From Cupriavidus basilensis (GTDB lineage Bacteria > Pseudomonadota > Gammaproteobacteria > Burkholderiales > Burkholderiaceae), in contig NZ_CP062803.1 in assembly GCF_008801925.2 (NCBI RefSeq), positions 248,001 through 312,000 on the forward strand: a DNA stretch of 64,000 nt, in the 5' to 3' direction. The notes beneath the pieces were generated by a model. It was given only the letters and a program-made list of their open reading frames with translations, was not told the DNA's origin and made no database searches. This document shows, one piece after another, positions 52,240-61,501 of the stretch (the stretch's first letter is position 1; each line of letters starts with the position of its first letter). Position numbers and translations under genes: made by a program.

Positions 52240-52752
52240 ATGCCTGGCCTCAATCACTTTTCGCCGGCGCTTGCCGGCCTCGTTCCCGTGCTGGTGGCCA
52301 TTGTTTCCGGGGCGGTGATCCCCTTTCAGGCCGGCGCCAACGCCGCGCTCGGGCGCAGCCTGGGCCATCCGCTATGGGCCACTGTGGTGTCGCTGCTGAT
52401 CAGCCTGGCGGTGGTGGTGCCGCTGCTGTGGCTGCTGAAGGTTCCGCTGCCCTCGCTGGCGGTGGGCGGGCCGGGCTGGATGTGGGCCGGTGGCGTGGCG
52501 GGCGTGTTCTACATTACCGTGGCGCTGGTGCTGGCCCCGCGCCTGGGCGCAGGCGGCTTTATCGCGGCGGTGGTGGCGGGGCAGATGGTGGGCGCGCTGC
52601 TGCTGGACCAGTTTGGCCTGGCGGGCTTCGCGGCGCGCGCCGTGACACCGGGGCGCATGGCCGGCGCCGCGCTGGTGGTACTGGGGGTGGTGGTGATGCA
52701 GTTCGCCGCGGCGGGCGCGGCCAGCACAACGCCAGCGCAGGCGGCGAACTGA
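52240..52752 (+). CDS. YdcZ-like DMT-superfamily small transporter
   Basis: A 170-residue inner-membrane protein with five hydrophobic segments. The YdcZ/DUF606 pattern is visible: VSGAVIPFQAGANAALGRSLGHP at the N terminus and GGFIAAVVAGQMVGALLLDQFGL. Substrate unknown. Divergent LysR gene at 51210 probably regulates it. Confidence 0.85.
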   Translation: MPGLNHFSPALAGLVPVLVAIVSGAVIPFQAGANAALGRSLGHPLWATVVSLLISLAVVVPLLWLLKVPLPSLAVGGPGWMWAGGVAGVFYITVALVLAPRLGAGGFIAAVVAGQMVGALLLDQFGLAGFAARAVTPGRMAGAALVVLGVVVMQFAAAGAASTTPAQAAN

Positions 52753-52980
52753 TCAGCCTTTGGCTTGCGCCTGGCCGGCATCCTCGCGGCGGCGCGCCAG
52801 GCAGGCGGGGCACAGGCAGTGCTGGCCCGGTACGATCTGGCGAGCGGGCAGCAGCGGCTGGGTGGCGCACCAGCAGTTGGGCAGGCCGGCGGCATAGCCG
52901 CAGACAAAGCCGGCGCCGCAGGCGCTGCAATGCTCGATGGGGCGCAATTGCCCCGTCAGCACCGTGGCCGGATCGCTCAC
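52753..52980 (-). CDS. Cysteine-rich CWC-family protein
   Basis: A 75-residue protein with eight cysteines arranged as CSACGAGFVC, NCWC and CLCPAC, the hallmark of the CWC family of unknown function. It starts with GTG at 52980 overlapping the zf-HC2 stop (GTGA), so it is translationally coupled to that gene. The metal or disulfide role of the cysteines is unproven. The pattern resembles a zinc-ribbon-like fold. Confidence 0.8.
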   Translation of the reverse strand: MSDPATVLTGQLRPIEHCSACGAGFVCGYAAGLPNCWCATQPLLPARQIVPGQHCLCPACLARRREDAGQAQAKG

Positions 52981-53204
52981 GGCTTGTCCCCGGGCAGCTT
53001 GTCTTCCTGGCCCAGCCGGGACATGGCGGAGCGCATCAGCCGCATCTGGCCCGAAAAATTGGTGCACGCGTCGCAAATGGCCATGTGCCCGCGCATGCGC
53101 ACGCGCTCGAACCAGCTCAGCGGCCGGTCCATGCCCTCCATGGTCAGGTGATGGATCTCGCGGCAGTTTGGCAGCAGCCGGCGGCGGGGTGGCGTATCAG
53201 ACAT
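52977..53204 (-). CDS. zf-HC2-type putative anti-sigma factor
   Basis: A 75-residue cytoplasmic protein with the HxxxCxxC zinc motif of zf-HC2 anti-sigma factors (RGHMAICDACTNF) plus NCREIHHL upstream. It has no membrane segment. It lies downstream of an ECF sigma factor gene (gap 84 bp) and overlaps the CWC gene. It is probably the soluble anti-sigma of that sigma factor. Confidence 0.8.
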   Translation of the reverse strand: MSDTPPRRRLLPNCREIHHLTMEGMDRPLSWFERVRMRGHMAICDACTNFSGQMRLMRSAMSRLGQEDKLPGDKP

Positions 53205-53288
53205 GGCTTCCTTCGGTCGACAGGCGGTTTCAGGCCGCAGCAGCTTGCCTGGCTGCGGTGGCCCGGTTACAAGGTCCCGGCCAGGCGC

Positions 53289-53867
53289 TCACGCCTTCTG
53301 CCCAAACCAGTTCAGTTCCAGGCACTCGCGCAGGCGCATGCGGGCTCGGTACAGCATGACCCAGGCATTAGTCGTCGTGATCTCGAGTTCCTGACAGATT
53401 TCTTCGGTTTCCAGCTCTAGCCATTCCCGCATCATGAAAATCCGGCCGATCTTGGCGGGCAGCTTGTCCACGCACAGCTGGAGGATCTCGAAGAACTCGC
53501 GGCGCTCCAGCGCGCGGTCCGGGTTGCCCCAGTCCGAAGGTGGCGTATGGTAGTGGCCGTTCTTGGTGAACAGGGCGTCGAAGGCATCGATATCCGATTG
53601 CGCCTCGCCGTCTTCGTCGCCGCCGCCCAGCGTCAGGCGTACTTCGCGCCGGCCGCTGCGCAGCGTATCGATGATCTTGTGCTTGAGGATGCCGATGAGG
53701 TAGGTCTTCAGCGCGGACTGGCCGCTGAAGCGCTCCGGGTGTTCCAGCGCGGCTACCAGGGTGTCGGAGACGGTATCCTCGGCCAGTGCCTGGTCGCGTA
53801 GTTGCAGGCGGGCGAAGCGCAGCAAATGGGGGCGCAGGGCGCTAAGATCGTCGGGGTGCAGGCTCAT
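53289..53867 (-). CDS. ECF-type RNA polymerase sigma factor
   Basis: A 192-residue sigma-70 family protein. Region 2 is visible as LRFARLQLRDQALAEDTVSDTL and LKTYLIGILKHKIID, and region 4 as KIGRIFMMREWLELETEEICQELEITTTNAWVMLYRARM. ATG at 53867 is chosen as the first that keeps region 2 intact; the 31 codons upstream are unconserved. The following small zf-HC2 and CWC genes complete a three-gene module. The stimulus is unknown. Confidence 0.9.
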   Translation of the reverse strand: MSLHPDDLSALRPHLLRFARLQLRDQALAEDTVSDTLVAALEHPERFSGQSALKTYLIGILKHKIIDTLRSGRREVRLTLGGGDEDGEAQSDIDAFDALFTKNGHYHTPPSDWGNPDRALERREFFEILQLCVDKLPAKIGRIFMMREWLELETEEICQELEITTTNAWVMLYRARMRLRECLELNWFGQKA

Positions 53868-54117
53868 TGTGTTGCCGCTATTCGGTGGCGATGCGACTGT
53901 TGGACAACGGTTGGACAACTGTTGCGTGGATAGAACGCCATGGTGCGCCGCAGTACGCATGCACCGGTTTTGAACCCCCGCTGCACCACCGTCTGCACGC
54001 GTGCGCCGCGGTTTCTTGTAAAATCGGCGCCTGCCGCGGCCGGAGGTGGCCTATTCGGGGTAAAAAGCCCCTAACCTATGGTGCACCGCCGGTCAGAATT
54101 GCCATGATACCTGTTGA

Positions 54118-55056
<939 letters not shown>

Positions 55057-55066
55057 AACGCATCTA

Positions 55067-55091
55067 CGGCAGCGCGCGCCGCGCGCTGCCG
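55067..55091 (+). terminator. Intrinsic terminator after argB
   Basis: A 10-bp stem CGGCAGCGCG / CGCGCTGCCG with a 5-nt loop, followed by CTTCACTTCTTTTTC. Confidence 0.75.
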
Positions 55092-55113
55092 CTTCACTTC
55101 TTTTTCTTCCCGC

Positions 55114-56094
55114 GTGCCCTCTATTTCCCCGCCCTTGCGCCGCAGCCTGCGCGGTGCGCGCCGACGCCGCCCCGCGGGCGACAATTCCGGCCGCACGGTC
55201 TGGCTGTTCGACCTCGACAACACGCTGCACGACGCGTCGCATGCGATCTTTCCCGCCATCAACCAGTTGATGACGGCGTATGTCGCGCGCGTGCTGGGCA
55301 GTGACGAGGCCACCGCCAGCGAGGTTCGGGTGAAGTACTGGCAGCGCTATGGCGCGACGCTGCTGGGCATGATCCGCCACCACAACGTGGACCCGGCCGA
55401 CTTCCTGCGCGCCGCGCATGATTTCCCCGAACTGGCGGAGATGGTGCGGGTGCAGCGCGGCCTGGTCGGCCACCTGCGCCGCCTGCCCGGGCGCAAGATC
55501 CTGGTGACCAACGCACCGGAGCAATACGCGCGCGCGGTCATGAAGGTGGCTGGCATCCAGCGGTGTTTCGAGCGGGTGGTCGCCATTGAGGACATGTGGG
55601 TGCACGGCCATCTGCGGCCCAAGCCGGACCGGCGCATGTTGCGCCGGTTGCTGGTGCAGCAGCGGGTGGCGCCGCACCGCGCGGTGCTGGTGGAAGACAC
55701 GTTGTCTCACCTCAAGCGCTACGCGGGCACGGGCATTCGCACGGCCTGGGTGACGGGCTACCTGCGCACGCTGGCGCCATCGCGTCCGCACGACGTCCCG
55801 ATGCCCGCGGACTCCGCCGTGGCGGGCGTCAGCGGTGACGCCGTGCTGCGCAGCACGCTGGATGCGCAGGACCGGCAGCACACCGGCCACGCCGCGCAGG
55901 AACATTCAGTCACGCTGGTGGCGGCCGAGACGCAGGATCCGCCCGCGCTGGCGACTGGCACGACAGCGCCGCAGGCGCTGCCGGCATCGGCGCCGCGCGT
56001 GCGGGCGCGGATCGTAAATCGCCCCGGCTATGTGGACGTAAAAGTACAATCCATGCATCAACTCCAACGACGAATGCGGAGAATCGGGTCATGA
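55114..56094 (+). CDS. HAD-family pyrimidine 5'-nucleotidase with C-terminal extension
   Basis: A 326-residue HAD phosphatase starting at GTG. Motif I is WLFDLDNTLHDASHA, motif II LVTNAPEQY, motif III KPDRRM and motif IV VLVEDTLSH, typical of the Sdt1/PpnN-like pyrimidine 5'-nucleotidase group. The catalytic domain ends near residue 230. The last 95 residues are Ala/Thr-rich and probably disordered, ending in VKVQSMHQLQRRMRRIGS. The stop overlaps the slmA ATG (ATGA), so the two are coupled. Confidence 0.85.
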   Translation: MPSISPPLRRSLRGARRRRPAGDNSGRTVWLFDLDNTLHDASHAIFPAINQLMTAYVARVLGSDEATASEVRVKYWQRYGATLLGMIRHHNVDPADFLRAAHDFPELAEMVRVQRGLVGHLRRLPGRKILVTNAPEQYARAVMKVAGIQRCFERVVAIEDMWVHGHLRPKPDRRMLRRLLVQQRVAPHRAVLVEDTLSHLKRYAGTGIRTAWVTGYLRTLAPSRPHDVPMPADSAVAGVSGDAVLRSTLDAQDRQHTGHAAQEHSVTLVAAETQDPPALATGTTAPQALPASAPRVRARIVNRPGYVDVKVQSMHQLQRRMRRIGS

Positions 56095-56750
56095 TGCACA
56101 GTAACGGGCACCCATCGGGTGCGGCTGAGGCCGCCGCCGGGCAGGGCGCAGGCGCGGACGGGGCGCCGGCACGCAAACGCCCGCGTCCTGGCGAGCGGCG
56201 TGTGCAGATCCTGCAGACGCTGGCCGGGATGCTGGAAGTGCCGCGCGGGGAAAAGGTCACCACCGCGGCGCTGGCTGCCAAGCTCAGCGTATCGGAGGCG
56301 GCGCTGTACCGCCATTTCGCCAGCAAGGCGCAGATGTTCGAAGGCCTGATCGGCTTTATCGAGCAGACCGTCTTCGGACTGATCAACCAGATCACCTCCC
56401 AGGAAGAGCATGGCTTGCGCCAGGCGCACGCCGTGGTGCGCATGCTGCTGTCCTTTGCCGAGAAAAATCCCGGCATGACGCGCGTGCTGACCGGCGAGGC
56501 GCTGGTGGGCGAGCATGATCGCCTGCAGGAGCGCATCAACCAGGTCGTGGACCGGATCGAGGCCTCGCTGCGGCAGTGCCTGAAGATCGCCATCAGCCAG
56601 GGTGCGTTTCCGCCAGACGCCGATGTGCCGGTGCGCGCCGCGCTGATCGTGGCGACCGTGCAGGGCCTGTGGCATCGCTATGCCAAGAGCGGCTTTCGCA
56701 AACTGCCCAGCGAGAACGCGGACGCGCAGTTGCGCGTGTTGCTCGGCTAG
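56091..56750 (+). CDS. slmA: Nucleoid occlusion factor SlmA
   Basis: A 219-residue TetR-family protein. After a flexible, Gly/Ala-rich 30-residue head comes the helix-turn-helix (VTTAALAAKLSVSEAALYRHFASKAQMFEGLIGFIEQTVF), and the C-terminal helical domain with VRMLLSFAEKNPGMTRVLTGEALVGEHDRLQERI, specific to SlmA. It prevents FtsZ assembly over the chromosome. Coupled to the nucleotidase gene; a terminator follows at 56772-56795. Confidence 0.9.
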   Translation: MMHSNGHPSGAAEAAAGQGAGADGAPARKRPRPGERRVQILQTLAGMLEVPRGEKVTTAALAAKLSVSEAALYRHFASKAQMFEGLIGFIEQTVFGLINQITSQEEHGLRQAHAVVRMLLSFAEKNPGMTRVLTGEALVGEHDRLQERINQVVDRIEASLRQCLKIAISQGAFPPDADVPVRAALIVATVQGLWHRYAKSGFRKLPSENADAQLRVLLG

Positions 56751-56771
56751 GCCGCGCCAGCGGTCATGAAC

Positions 56772-56795
56772 AAGGGCAGGCTTGCGCCTGCCCTT
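56772..56795 (+). terminator. Intrinsic terminator after slmA
   Basis: A perfect 9-bp stem AAGGGCAGG-CTTGCG-CCTGCCCTT followed by TCTTGTT. Confidence 0.85.
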
Positions 56796-56870
56796 TCTTG
56801 TTGGTTCGCGTAGATCAGCCCAGCGCCGCCATCAAGCCCGCCATCCGGTACGGCGGGTGATGGCCCACAT

Positions 56871-57407
56871 TCACGTCCAGCCTGCGCCAGGCCTGATGCG
56901 ATCGAACCAGCGGCGCAGTGCAGCACCGATGCCGGCAAACGCCAGCAGCGGCAGGCCGATCCACGCACACTCCAGCCAGAAGCGCGCAGCGCCAAACAGG
57001 CCCGCGCCGGCCAGCGGCAGCGGCCGCCATGGCAAGGTCACGCGTTGCGCCGTCAGTGGGTAGAACAGCGCCGTGCCGATGCCGCGGTCGGTCAGCAGGT
57101 CCAGCAAGGGATGCGACACGGTGCTCAGCGCGATGAACACGAACGCGATGCCGCGCCGCCAGCCGCAGCGCCGCGCCGCCAGCGCGGCCAGCAGGCCCAG
57201 CGCCACCGCGAAGCCGATCGAGTGGGTCAGGCCGCGGTGGCCCAGCAAGGTGTTGTAGCGCACCCCGGCGTACCAGACGTTGAGCATGTCGACATCCGGC
57301 ACGATGCTCGCCGCGACACCAGCCAGCAGCAGGCCGGCCGGCACCCGCCGCCGTCCCAGCACGGCCGCCAGCGCGAGTGGCGGGGCGCAATGAAGGTAGG
57401 TTGGCAT
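56871..57407 (-). CDS. YdjM/DUF457-family membrane metal-dependent hydrolase
   Basis: A 178-residue inner-membrane protein with four or five hydrophobic segments. Conserved residues of the family are SIVPDVDMLN, GHRGLTHSIGF and SHPLLDLLTDRG, a set of Asp/His that probably binds a metal in the membrane plane. The family is related to LexA-regulated YdjM; function is not established. It lies downstream of creD by 16 bp and may be the last gene of that operon. Confidence 0.85.
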   Translation of the reverse strand: MPTYLHCAPPLALAAVLGRRRVPAGLLLAGVAASIVPDVDMLNVWYAGVRYNTLLGHRGLTHSIGFAVALGLLAALAARRCGWRRGIAFVFIALSTVSHPLLDLLTDRGIGTALFYPLTAQRVTLPWRPLPLAGAGLFGAARFWLECAWIGLPLLAFAGIGAALRRWFDRIRPGAGWT

Positions 57408-57423
57408 GGCGTCGCTCCTTCGA

Positions 57424-58851
57424 TCAGGCAGATGCCGAGGCGGCGGCGGCGTCTTCTTCGCCGGCCGGGGCGGCAGGTTTGTCGCGCAGCGGTTGCCATG
57501 CGGCGCCCGCGGCGTACCAGTCGATGCGCCGGGTCATGACCATGATGGCTGCCAGGATCACGAACATCAGCAGCGAGCCCAGCATCAGCGCATTGTCCTC
57601 CGACAGCAGCAGGCCATAGAGCGCGCCGTACAGCACCGTCAGCAGCGTGGCAAAGGCCAGCCCGCGCCGCCAGCTCTGCAGCACGAACGACAGGTAGAAC
57701 CCCAGCAGCCCGATGCAGGCACCGCTGGCCGCCAGGTAGGCCAGCGCGAACGAGATATGCTCGGACAGGCTCAGCAGCAACAGGAAGAACACCGCGAGCG
57801 CCAGGCCTACCAGCAGGTACTGGATCGGGTGGATGCGCAGGCGCTTGATGAGCTCGAACATGAAGAAGCCGGCAAAGGTCAGCAGCACGAACATGGCACC
57901 GTACTTCACCGCGCGCTCTGCCTGCAGGTAGATGTTGACCGGATCGATCAGCGTCACCGACACCGTTTCCAGCGTGCCGTCTCCCGGGCCAGCGAGCTGG
58001 CCGCGAGCCTTGGTGTTGTACGAGGTCACGCTCCAGTTGCTGCGAAAGCCTTGCGCGGTCACGCTGCGGGTGCGCGGCAGGAAGTCACCGTCGAAACTCG
58101 GATGCGGCCAGGCGGAATCGAGCGAGATATCGTTCTGGTCGCCCACCGGGGTGAAGGCCAGCGACTGCGCGCCCAGCAGCGGCAAGGTCAGCGAGAACGG
58201 CACCACGCGCTGTGCCTGCGCGGACCTGCCATCCAGGCCGGGCTTTGCGGCCTTGGCGGGCGGCAGGTCGATCTCGGCGTGCAGGCCTTGGGACAGGCTC
58301 TTGAGCAGCGCGCCTTGCTCCAGCTTCAGCGCCTTGCCGTCCAGCTCGAACGCAGGCGCCGCCATCAGGCCGCGCGTGTCGCTGATGCCGATCGTGATGT
58401 ACGGCTGGCCCACCTCAAAGCCGACGTGGCCGGCCGAGCGCGGCAGCTCGGCCGGATCGGGCAGCGCGATGGTGCCCTGCCAGCGGCTTTGCATCTCGTA
58501 CACCAGCACCTTGTGAATGCCGCGGTAGCGCTCGCTTGGCGTGACCTCGCCCTTGACGCGCAGCGTGGTGGGGAAGACCAGCAGTTGCCTGGCCTCCGCC
58601 TGCAGCACGGTGGCATTGGGCCGCTTGGGGTCGCTGCTGTCCGTCACGCGCAGGATCTCCTTGTACGGCAGCACCAGCACCGGGCCGGTCAGGGTTTGCG
58701 GGCCGGCGTAGCTCTGCCAGACGCTGCGCACCGCTTCCTCGCGGTAGTGCTTGCGGTCCTGCACGGCGTTGCCCACGAGGTGCAGCGGGATCAGGATCAG
58801 CAGGATCAGGAACGCCGTGATGGCGGACTTGAAAAACAGGATTCGGTTCAT
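57424..58851 (-). CDS. creD: Cell-envelope integrity inner-membrane protein CreD
   Basis: A 475-residue CreD. It has an N-terminal hydrophobic anchor (SAITAFLILLILIPLHLVG), a periplasmic beta-rich domain and a C-terminal set of six membrane segments (LTFAGFFMFELIKRL...). In gamma-proteobacteria its gene is controlled by CreBC, and it affects envelope and colicin resistance. Here the same genes are arranged creB-creC-creD on the minus strand with 110 bp between creC and creD. Confidence 0.9.
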   Translation of the reverse strand: MNRILFFKSAITAFLILLILIPLHLVGNAVQDRKHYREEAVRSVWQSYAGPQTLTGPVLVLPYKEILRVTDSSDPKRPNATVLQAEARQLLVFPTTLRVKGEVTPSERYRGIHKVLVYEMQSRWQGTIALPDPAELPRSAGHVGFEVGQPYITIGISDTRGLMAAPAFELDGKALKLEQGALLKSLSQGLHAEIDLPPAKAAKPGLDGRSAQAQRVVPFSLTLPLLGAQSLAFTPVGDQNDISLDSAWPHPSFDGDFLPRTRSVTAQGFRSNWSVTSYNTKARGQLAGPGDGTLETVSVTLIDPVNIYLQAERAVKYGAMFVLLTFAGFFMFELIKRLRIHPIQYLLVGLALAVFFLLLLSLSEHISFALAYLAASGACIGLLGFYLSFVLQSWRRGLAFATLLTVLYGALYGLLLSEDNALMLGSLLMFVILAAIMVMTRRIDWYAAGAAWQPLRDKPAAPAGEEDAAAASASA

Positions 58852-58961
58852 GGCGGCAGGCGCGCGGGAGTGACGATGCCGCTAGCTTAGGCTTGCCATG
58901 TGAGCCGCCGCGGAAGCCTGCGTGAAGCGATGCGCGCGATTGTGTGTTGAGTGTGAAGCCG

Positions 58962-60404
58962 CTAGGCCGCAGGCAGCGTCAGCGTCGCGCACGCGCCACC
59001 TTCGGCGCGGTTGGCCAGCTTGATGTCACCGTGATGCAGCGTGGCGATCTCGCGTACGAAGCACAGGCCCAGCCCGGTGCTCTTGTCTTGTCCGCCGGGG
59101 CGCGGCAGCGAATAGAAACGCTCGAACAGGCGCGGCAGCGCATAGTCGGGAACGCCGGGGCCGTGATCGGTGACGCGCACGGCGATCATGTGGGCGGGCT
59201 CGTTGCCGTGCGCTACGGACACGTCGACCGTGCTGGCCGCCGGCGCAAAGTCGATGGCATTCTCCAGCAGGTTGCCCAGCGCCTGGTGCAGCAGGAACGG
59301 ATCGCCCCTCACCACCGCCGCGGGCTGGCCCGGTGGCAGCAAGCGCAGCGTCAGGTCGCGCTGGCGGGCGCGTGGCTCCAGCTCATGCAGCAACTGCTCG
59401 ATCAGCGGCTCCAGTGCGACCGGCGCGTGGGTCTCCAGGCTCTGGCGTTGCTCCAGCGCCGCCAGCGCCAGCAGCTTGCGGATCATTTCCTCAAGCCGCT
59501 GCGCCTGCCTTCGGATATTGGCGACGAAGCGGTTGCGGTCGGCGGCCGGCATGTCTTCCTGCAGCAGCTCGGCGGCGCCGCCGATGGCCGCCAGCGGGCT
59601 CTTCATCTCGTGTGTCAGCGTGTGGATATAGTGCTCGACGTACTGTTTGTCCTCCAGCCGCAGGCGCATGCTCTCCACCGAGCGCCCCAGCTCGGCCAGC
59701 TCGCTGGCGCCGCGCAGCGGCATCTCGGCACGCTCGCCCGATGCCACCGCACGCGCGTAGCGCTGCAGGCGGCGCAGGCCGTGCACCAGCCACAGCGTGC
59801 AGGCCAGGCCGATCACGAACGCACCACCCATCAGCAGCAGGCCGTTGAGCAGGATCTTGCGCTGGCTGCGCTCGATGAACGGCGCCATGGTCACATTGGG
59901 CTTGGCCACGGTCAGCACGCCGATGGTCTTGTTGCCGTCGCGGATGGGGGCTGCCACGTGCATCACCGTGCTGGCGTCGTCGTCAGGGTTGGCGCGGGTG
60001 CTGCGCGCGCCGTACTCGCCGCGCAGCGTGCGGTAGACGTCGTTCCAGCGCGAGTAATCCGCGCCCACGGCGGCCTCGCCGGAATCGAAGCGCACGATGC
60101 CACGCGCGTCCGTGATGTAGATGCGGTAGCCCACCGCATCCTTGTGCATGCCCCACACATTGGCGTCGACCTTGTCCTCGCGCAGCCGCGCCAGGCGGCG
60201 CGCGAAGGCGCCGTTGGCAATGCGGCCGCTCTTCATGTCGTCGGCGGCCAGCACCGCCAGCACGTGGGCGGTGTCGACCAGCGTGTCTTCCATGGCCTGC
60301 CGCACGCCGGGCTTGACCTCCTGCACGAACACCCGCAGCGTGAGGAAAGCCGCCAGCCCGACGATCAGGAAGAAGCCGAGGAAGATGCGAAGCCCGATAT
60401 GCAT
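58962..60404 (-). CDS. creC: Two-component sensor histidine kinase CreC
   Basis: A 480-residue membrane sensor: a first transmembrane segment (IFLGFFLIVGLAAFLTL), a periplasmic sensor domain with the CHASE-like DADYSRWNDVYRTLRGEYGARS region, a second transmembrane segment (LLLMGGAFVIGLACTLWLV), HAMP, H-box HTLTHEMKSPLAAIGG and ATPase motifs (ALGNLLENAIDF, GLGLCFVREI). True start 60404; the upstream frame is creB antisense context. Downstream of creB by 41 bp. Confidence 0.9.
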   Translation of the reverse strand: MHIGLRIFLGFFLIVGLAAFLTLRVFVQEVKPGVRQAMEDTLVDTAHVLAVLAADDMKSGRIANGAFARRLARLREDKVDANVWGMHKDAVGYRIYITDARGIVRFDSGEAAVGADYSRWNDVYRTLRGEYGARSTRANPDDDASTVMHVAAPIRDGNKTIGVLTVAKPNVTMAPFIERSQRKILLNGLLLMGGAFVIGLACTLWLVHGLRRLQRYARAVASGERAEMPLRGASELAELGRSVESMRLRLEDKQYVEHYIHTLTHEMKSPLAAIGGAAELLQEDMPAADRNRFVANIRRQAQRLEEMIRKLLALAALEQRQSLETHAPVALEPLIEQLLHELEPRARQRDLTLRLLPPGQPAAVVRGDPFLLHQALGNLLENAIDFAPAASTVDVSVAHGNEPAHMIAVRVTDHGPGVPDYALPRLFERFYSLPRPGGQDKSTGLGLCFVREIATLHHGDIKLANRAEGGACATLTLPAA

Positions 60405-60445
60405 GCGTAGCCGTGGGTGCGTTGTGAGCGAGGTGAAGGAGGGAC

Positions 60446-61144
60446 TCAGCTTTCGAGCGAATACCCCATGCCGCGATGGGTGCGGATCGAATCGCACTCG
60501 GGGTCGAGCGCGCGCAGCTTGGCGCGTACCGTCTTGATATGCGTGTCGACGGTGCGGTCGATGGTGTCGACCGCGTCGTGCCAGACCAGGTCCATCAGCT
60601 GCGCGCGCGAATAGATGCGCCCGGGGTGCTGCAGCAGCAAGGCCAGCAGCCGGTACTCGTAGCGGGTCAGGTCGAGCCACTGGCCACGCCAGGCCAGGCG
60701 CGCGCCGTCGGCATCGAGCGTGAAGCCGTCAGGCGGCGCCAGGGCTTGCACCGGCACCTGCGGTGCTGCGCGCTTGCCGGCACGCCGCAGGATCACGCGC
60801 ACCCGCGCCGCCAGCTCGCGCGGCGAGAAGGGCTTCACCACATAGTCGTCGGCGCCGATTTCCAGGCCGACGATGCGGTCGATTTCCTCGTTGCGCGCGG
60901 TGAGGAAGATCACCGGCACATCGGAGAAGGTGCGCAGCGTGCGGCAGACTTCGAAGCCATTGATGTCGGGCAGGCCCACGTCCAGGATCACCAGGTCCGG
61001 CGCCTGCGCGCGCAGGCGCGCCAGCGCAGCGCTGCCGAGCGCGCAGTGCTCGACCGTCATGCCTTCGGTGGATAGCGCATAGAGGATGGTGTCCGCGATC
61101 GCGGATTCGTCTTCGATGACCAGGATGCTGGGTGGTTTCGTCAA
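60446..61144 (-). CDS. creB: Two-component response regulator CreB
   Basis: A 232-residue OmpR/PhoB-type regulator. Receiver marks are ILVIEDESAIADT, phosphoacceptor in LVILDVGLPDING and the Lys in YVVKPFSPREL. The C-terminal winged helix carries RYEYRLLALLLQHPGRIYSRAQLMDLVW and VDTHIKTVRAKLR. First gene of creBCD; its promoter region faces the metX leader. Confidence 0.92.
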   Translation of the reverse strand: MTKPPSILVIEDESAIADTILYALSTEGMTVEHCALGSAALARLRAQAPDLVILDVGLPDINGFEVCRTLRTFSDVPVIFLTARNEEIDRIVGLEIGADDYVVKPFSPRELAARVRVILRRAGKRAAPQVPVQALAPPDGFTLDADGARLAWRGQWLDLTRYEYRLLALLLQHPGRIYSRAQLMDLVWHDAVDTIDRTVDTHIKTVRAKLRALDPECDSIRTHRGMGYSLES

Positions 61145-61204
61145 GGCTGGATTGCGTTTGGTTGGCGTCTGGCGGCGCGCCGCCGCCGGCGCGTTTGTTT
61201 GCTC

Positions 61205-61210
61205 TATAAT
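61205..61210 (+). promoter_or_regulatory. -10 box TATAAT before the metX leader
   Basis: A perfect TATAAT lies 5-14 nt before the first stem of the SAM-II-like element, so transcription would start close to 61217. No good -35 hexamer is seen at the normal distance. Confidence 0.6.
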
Positions 61211-61214
61211 AAGC

Positions 61215-61325
61215 GGGTCGCGCCGATTTGAAGACTGGCTTGCGGGCGCGCGGCGGCATGGTAACCCCTGGAGGTTTGGTTTTGGGGGTTCCGGCAGCCA
61301 ATATAAATGCGGCTAAAGAGGTGGG
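61215..61325 (+). promoter_or_regulatory. SAM-II-like riboswitch upstream of metX
   Basis: The leader contains the marks of the SAM-II class: a P1 stem CGCGCC (61219-61224) with GGCGCG (61245-61250), the loop starting GATTTG, and a 3' segment ATAAATGCGGCTAAAGAGG (61303-61321) that matches the conserved 3' strand (AUAAAUG-GCUAAA) forming the pseudoknot. The loop between P1 and this 3' part holds about 50 extra bases (61251-61300), longer than in the compact prototypes. It would sense S-adenosylmethionine and reduce metX expression. Recognition is by eye, without a covariance model. Confidence 0.75.
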
Positions 61326-61377
61326 TCGGTTCCCTGCCACGCAAGGCAACCGGCACGCGGGACGCAAGGCCCGTGCA

Positions 61378-61474
61378 AAACCCGATTTGGCTGCGCCGTC
61401 GTTGATGCTGTGCTTGATGTCAGGTTTGATGTCATCCGCAGGCAACGTCCAAGCAAGGCCGGTCGGGTTTTTTT
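61378..61474 (+). promoter_or_regulatory. Possible attenuator in the metX leader
   Basis: AAACCCGA (61378-61385) can pair with TCGGGTTT (61463-61470), directly followed by further Ts to 61474, over a long, about 77-nt loop region. It may be a transcription attenuator working with the riboswitch. It could also be coincidental, since the loop is long. Confidence 0.35.
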
Positions 61475-61501
61475 ACGCCTGTTTGCCAACGGGCTCATTC
61501 C

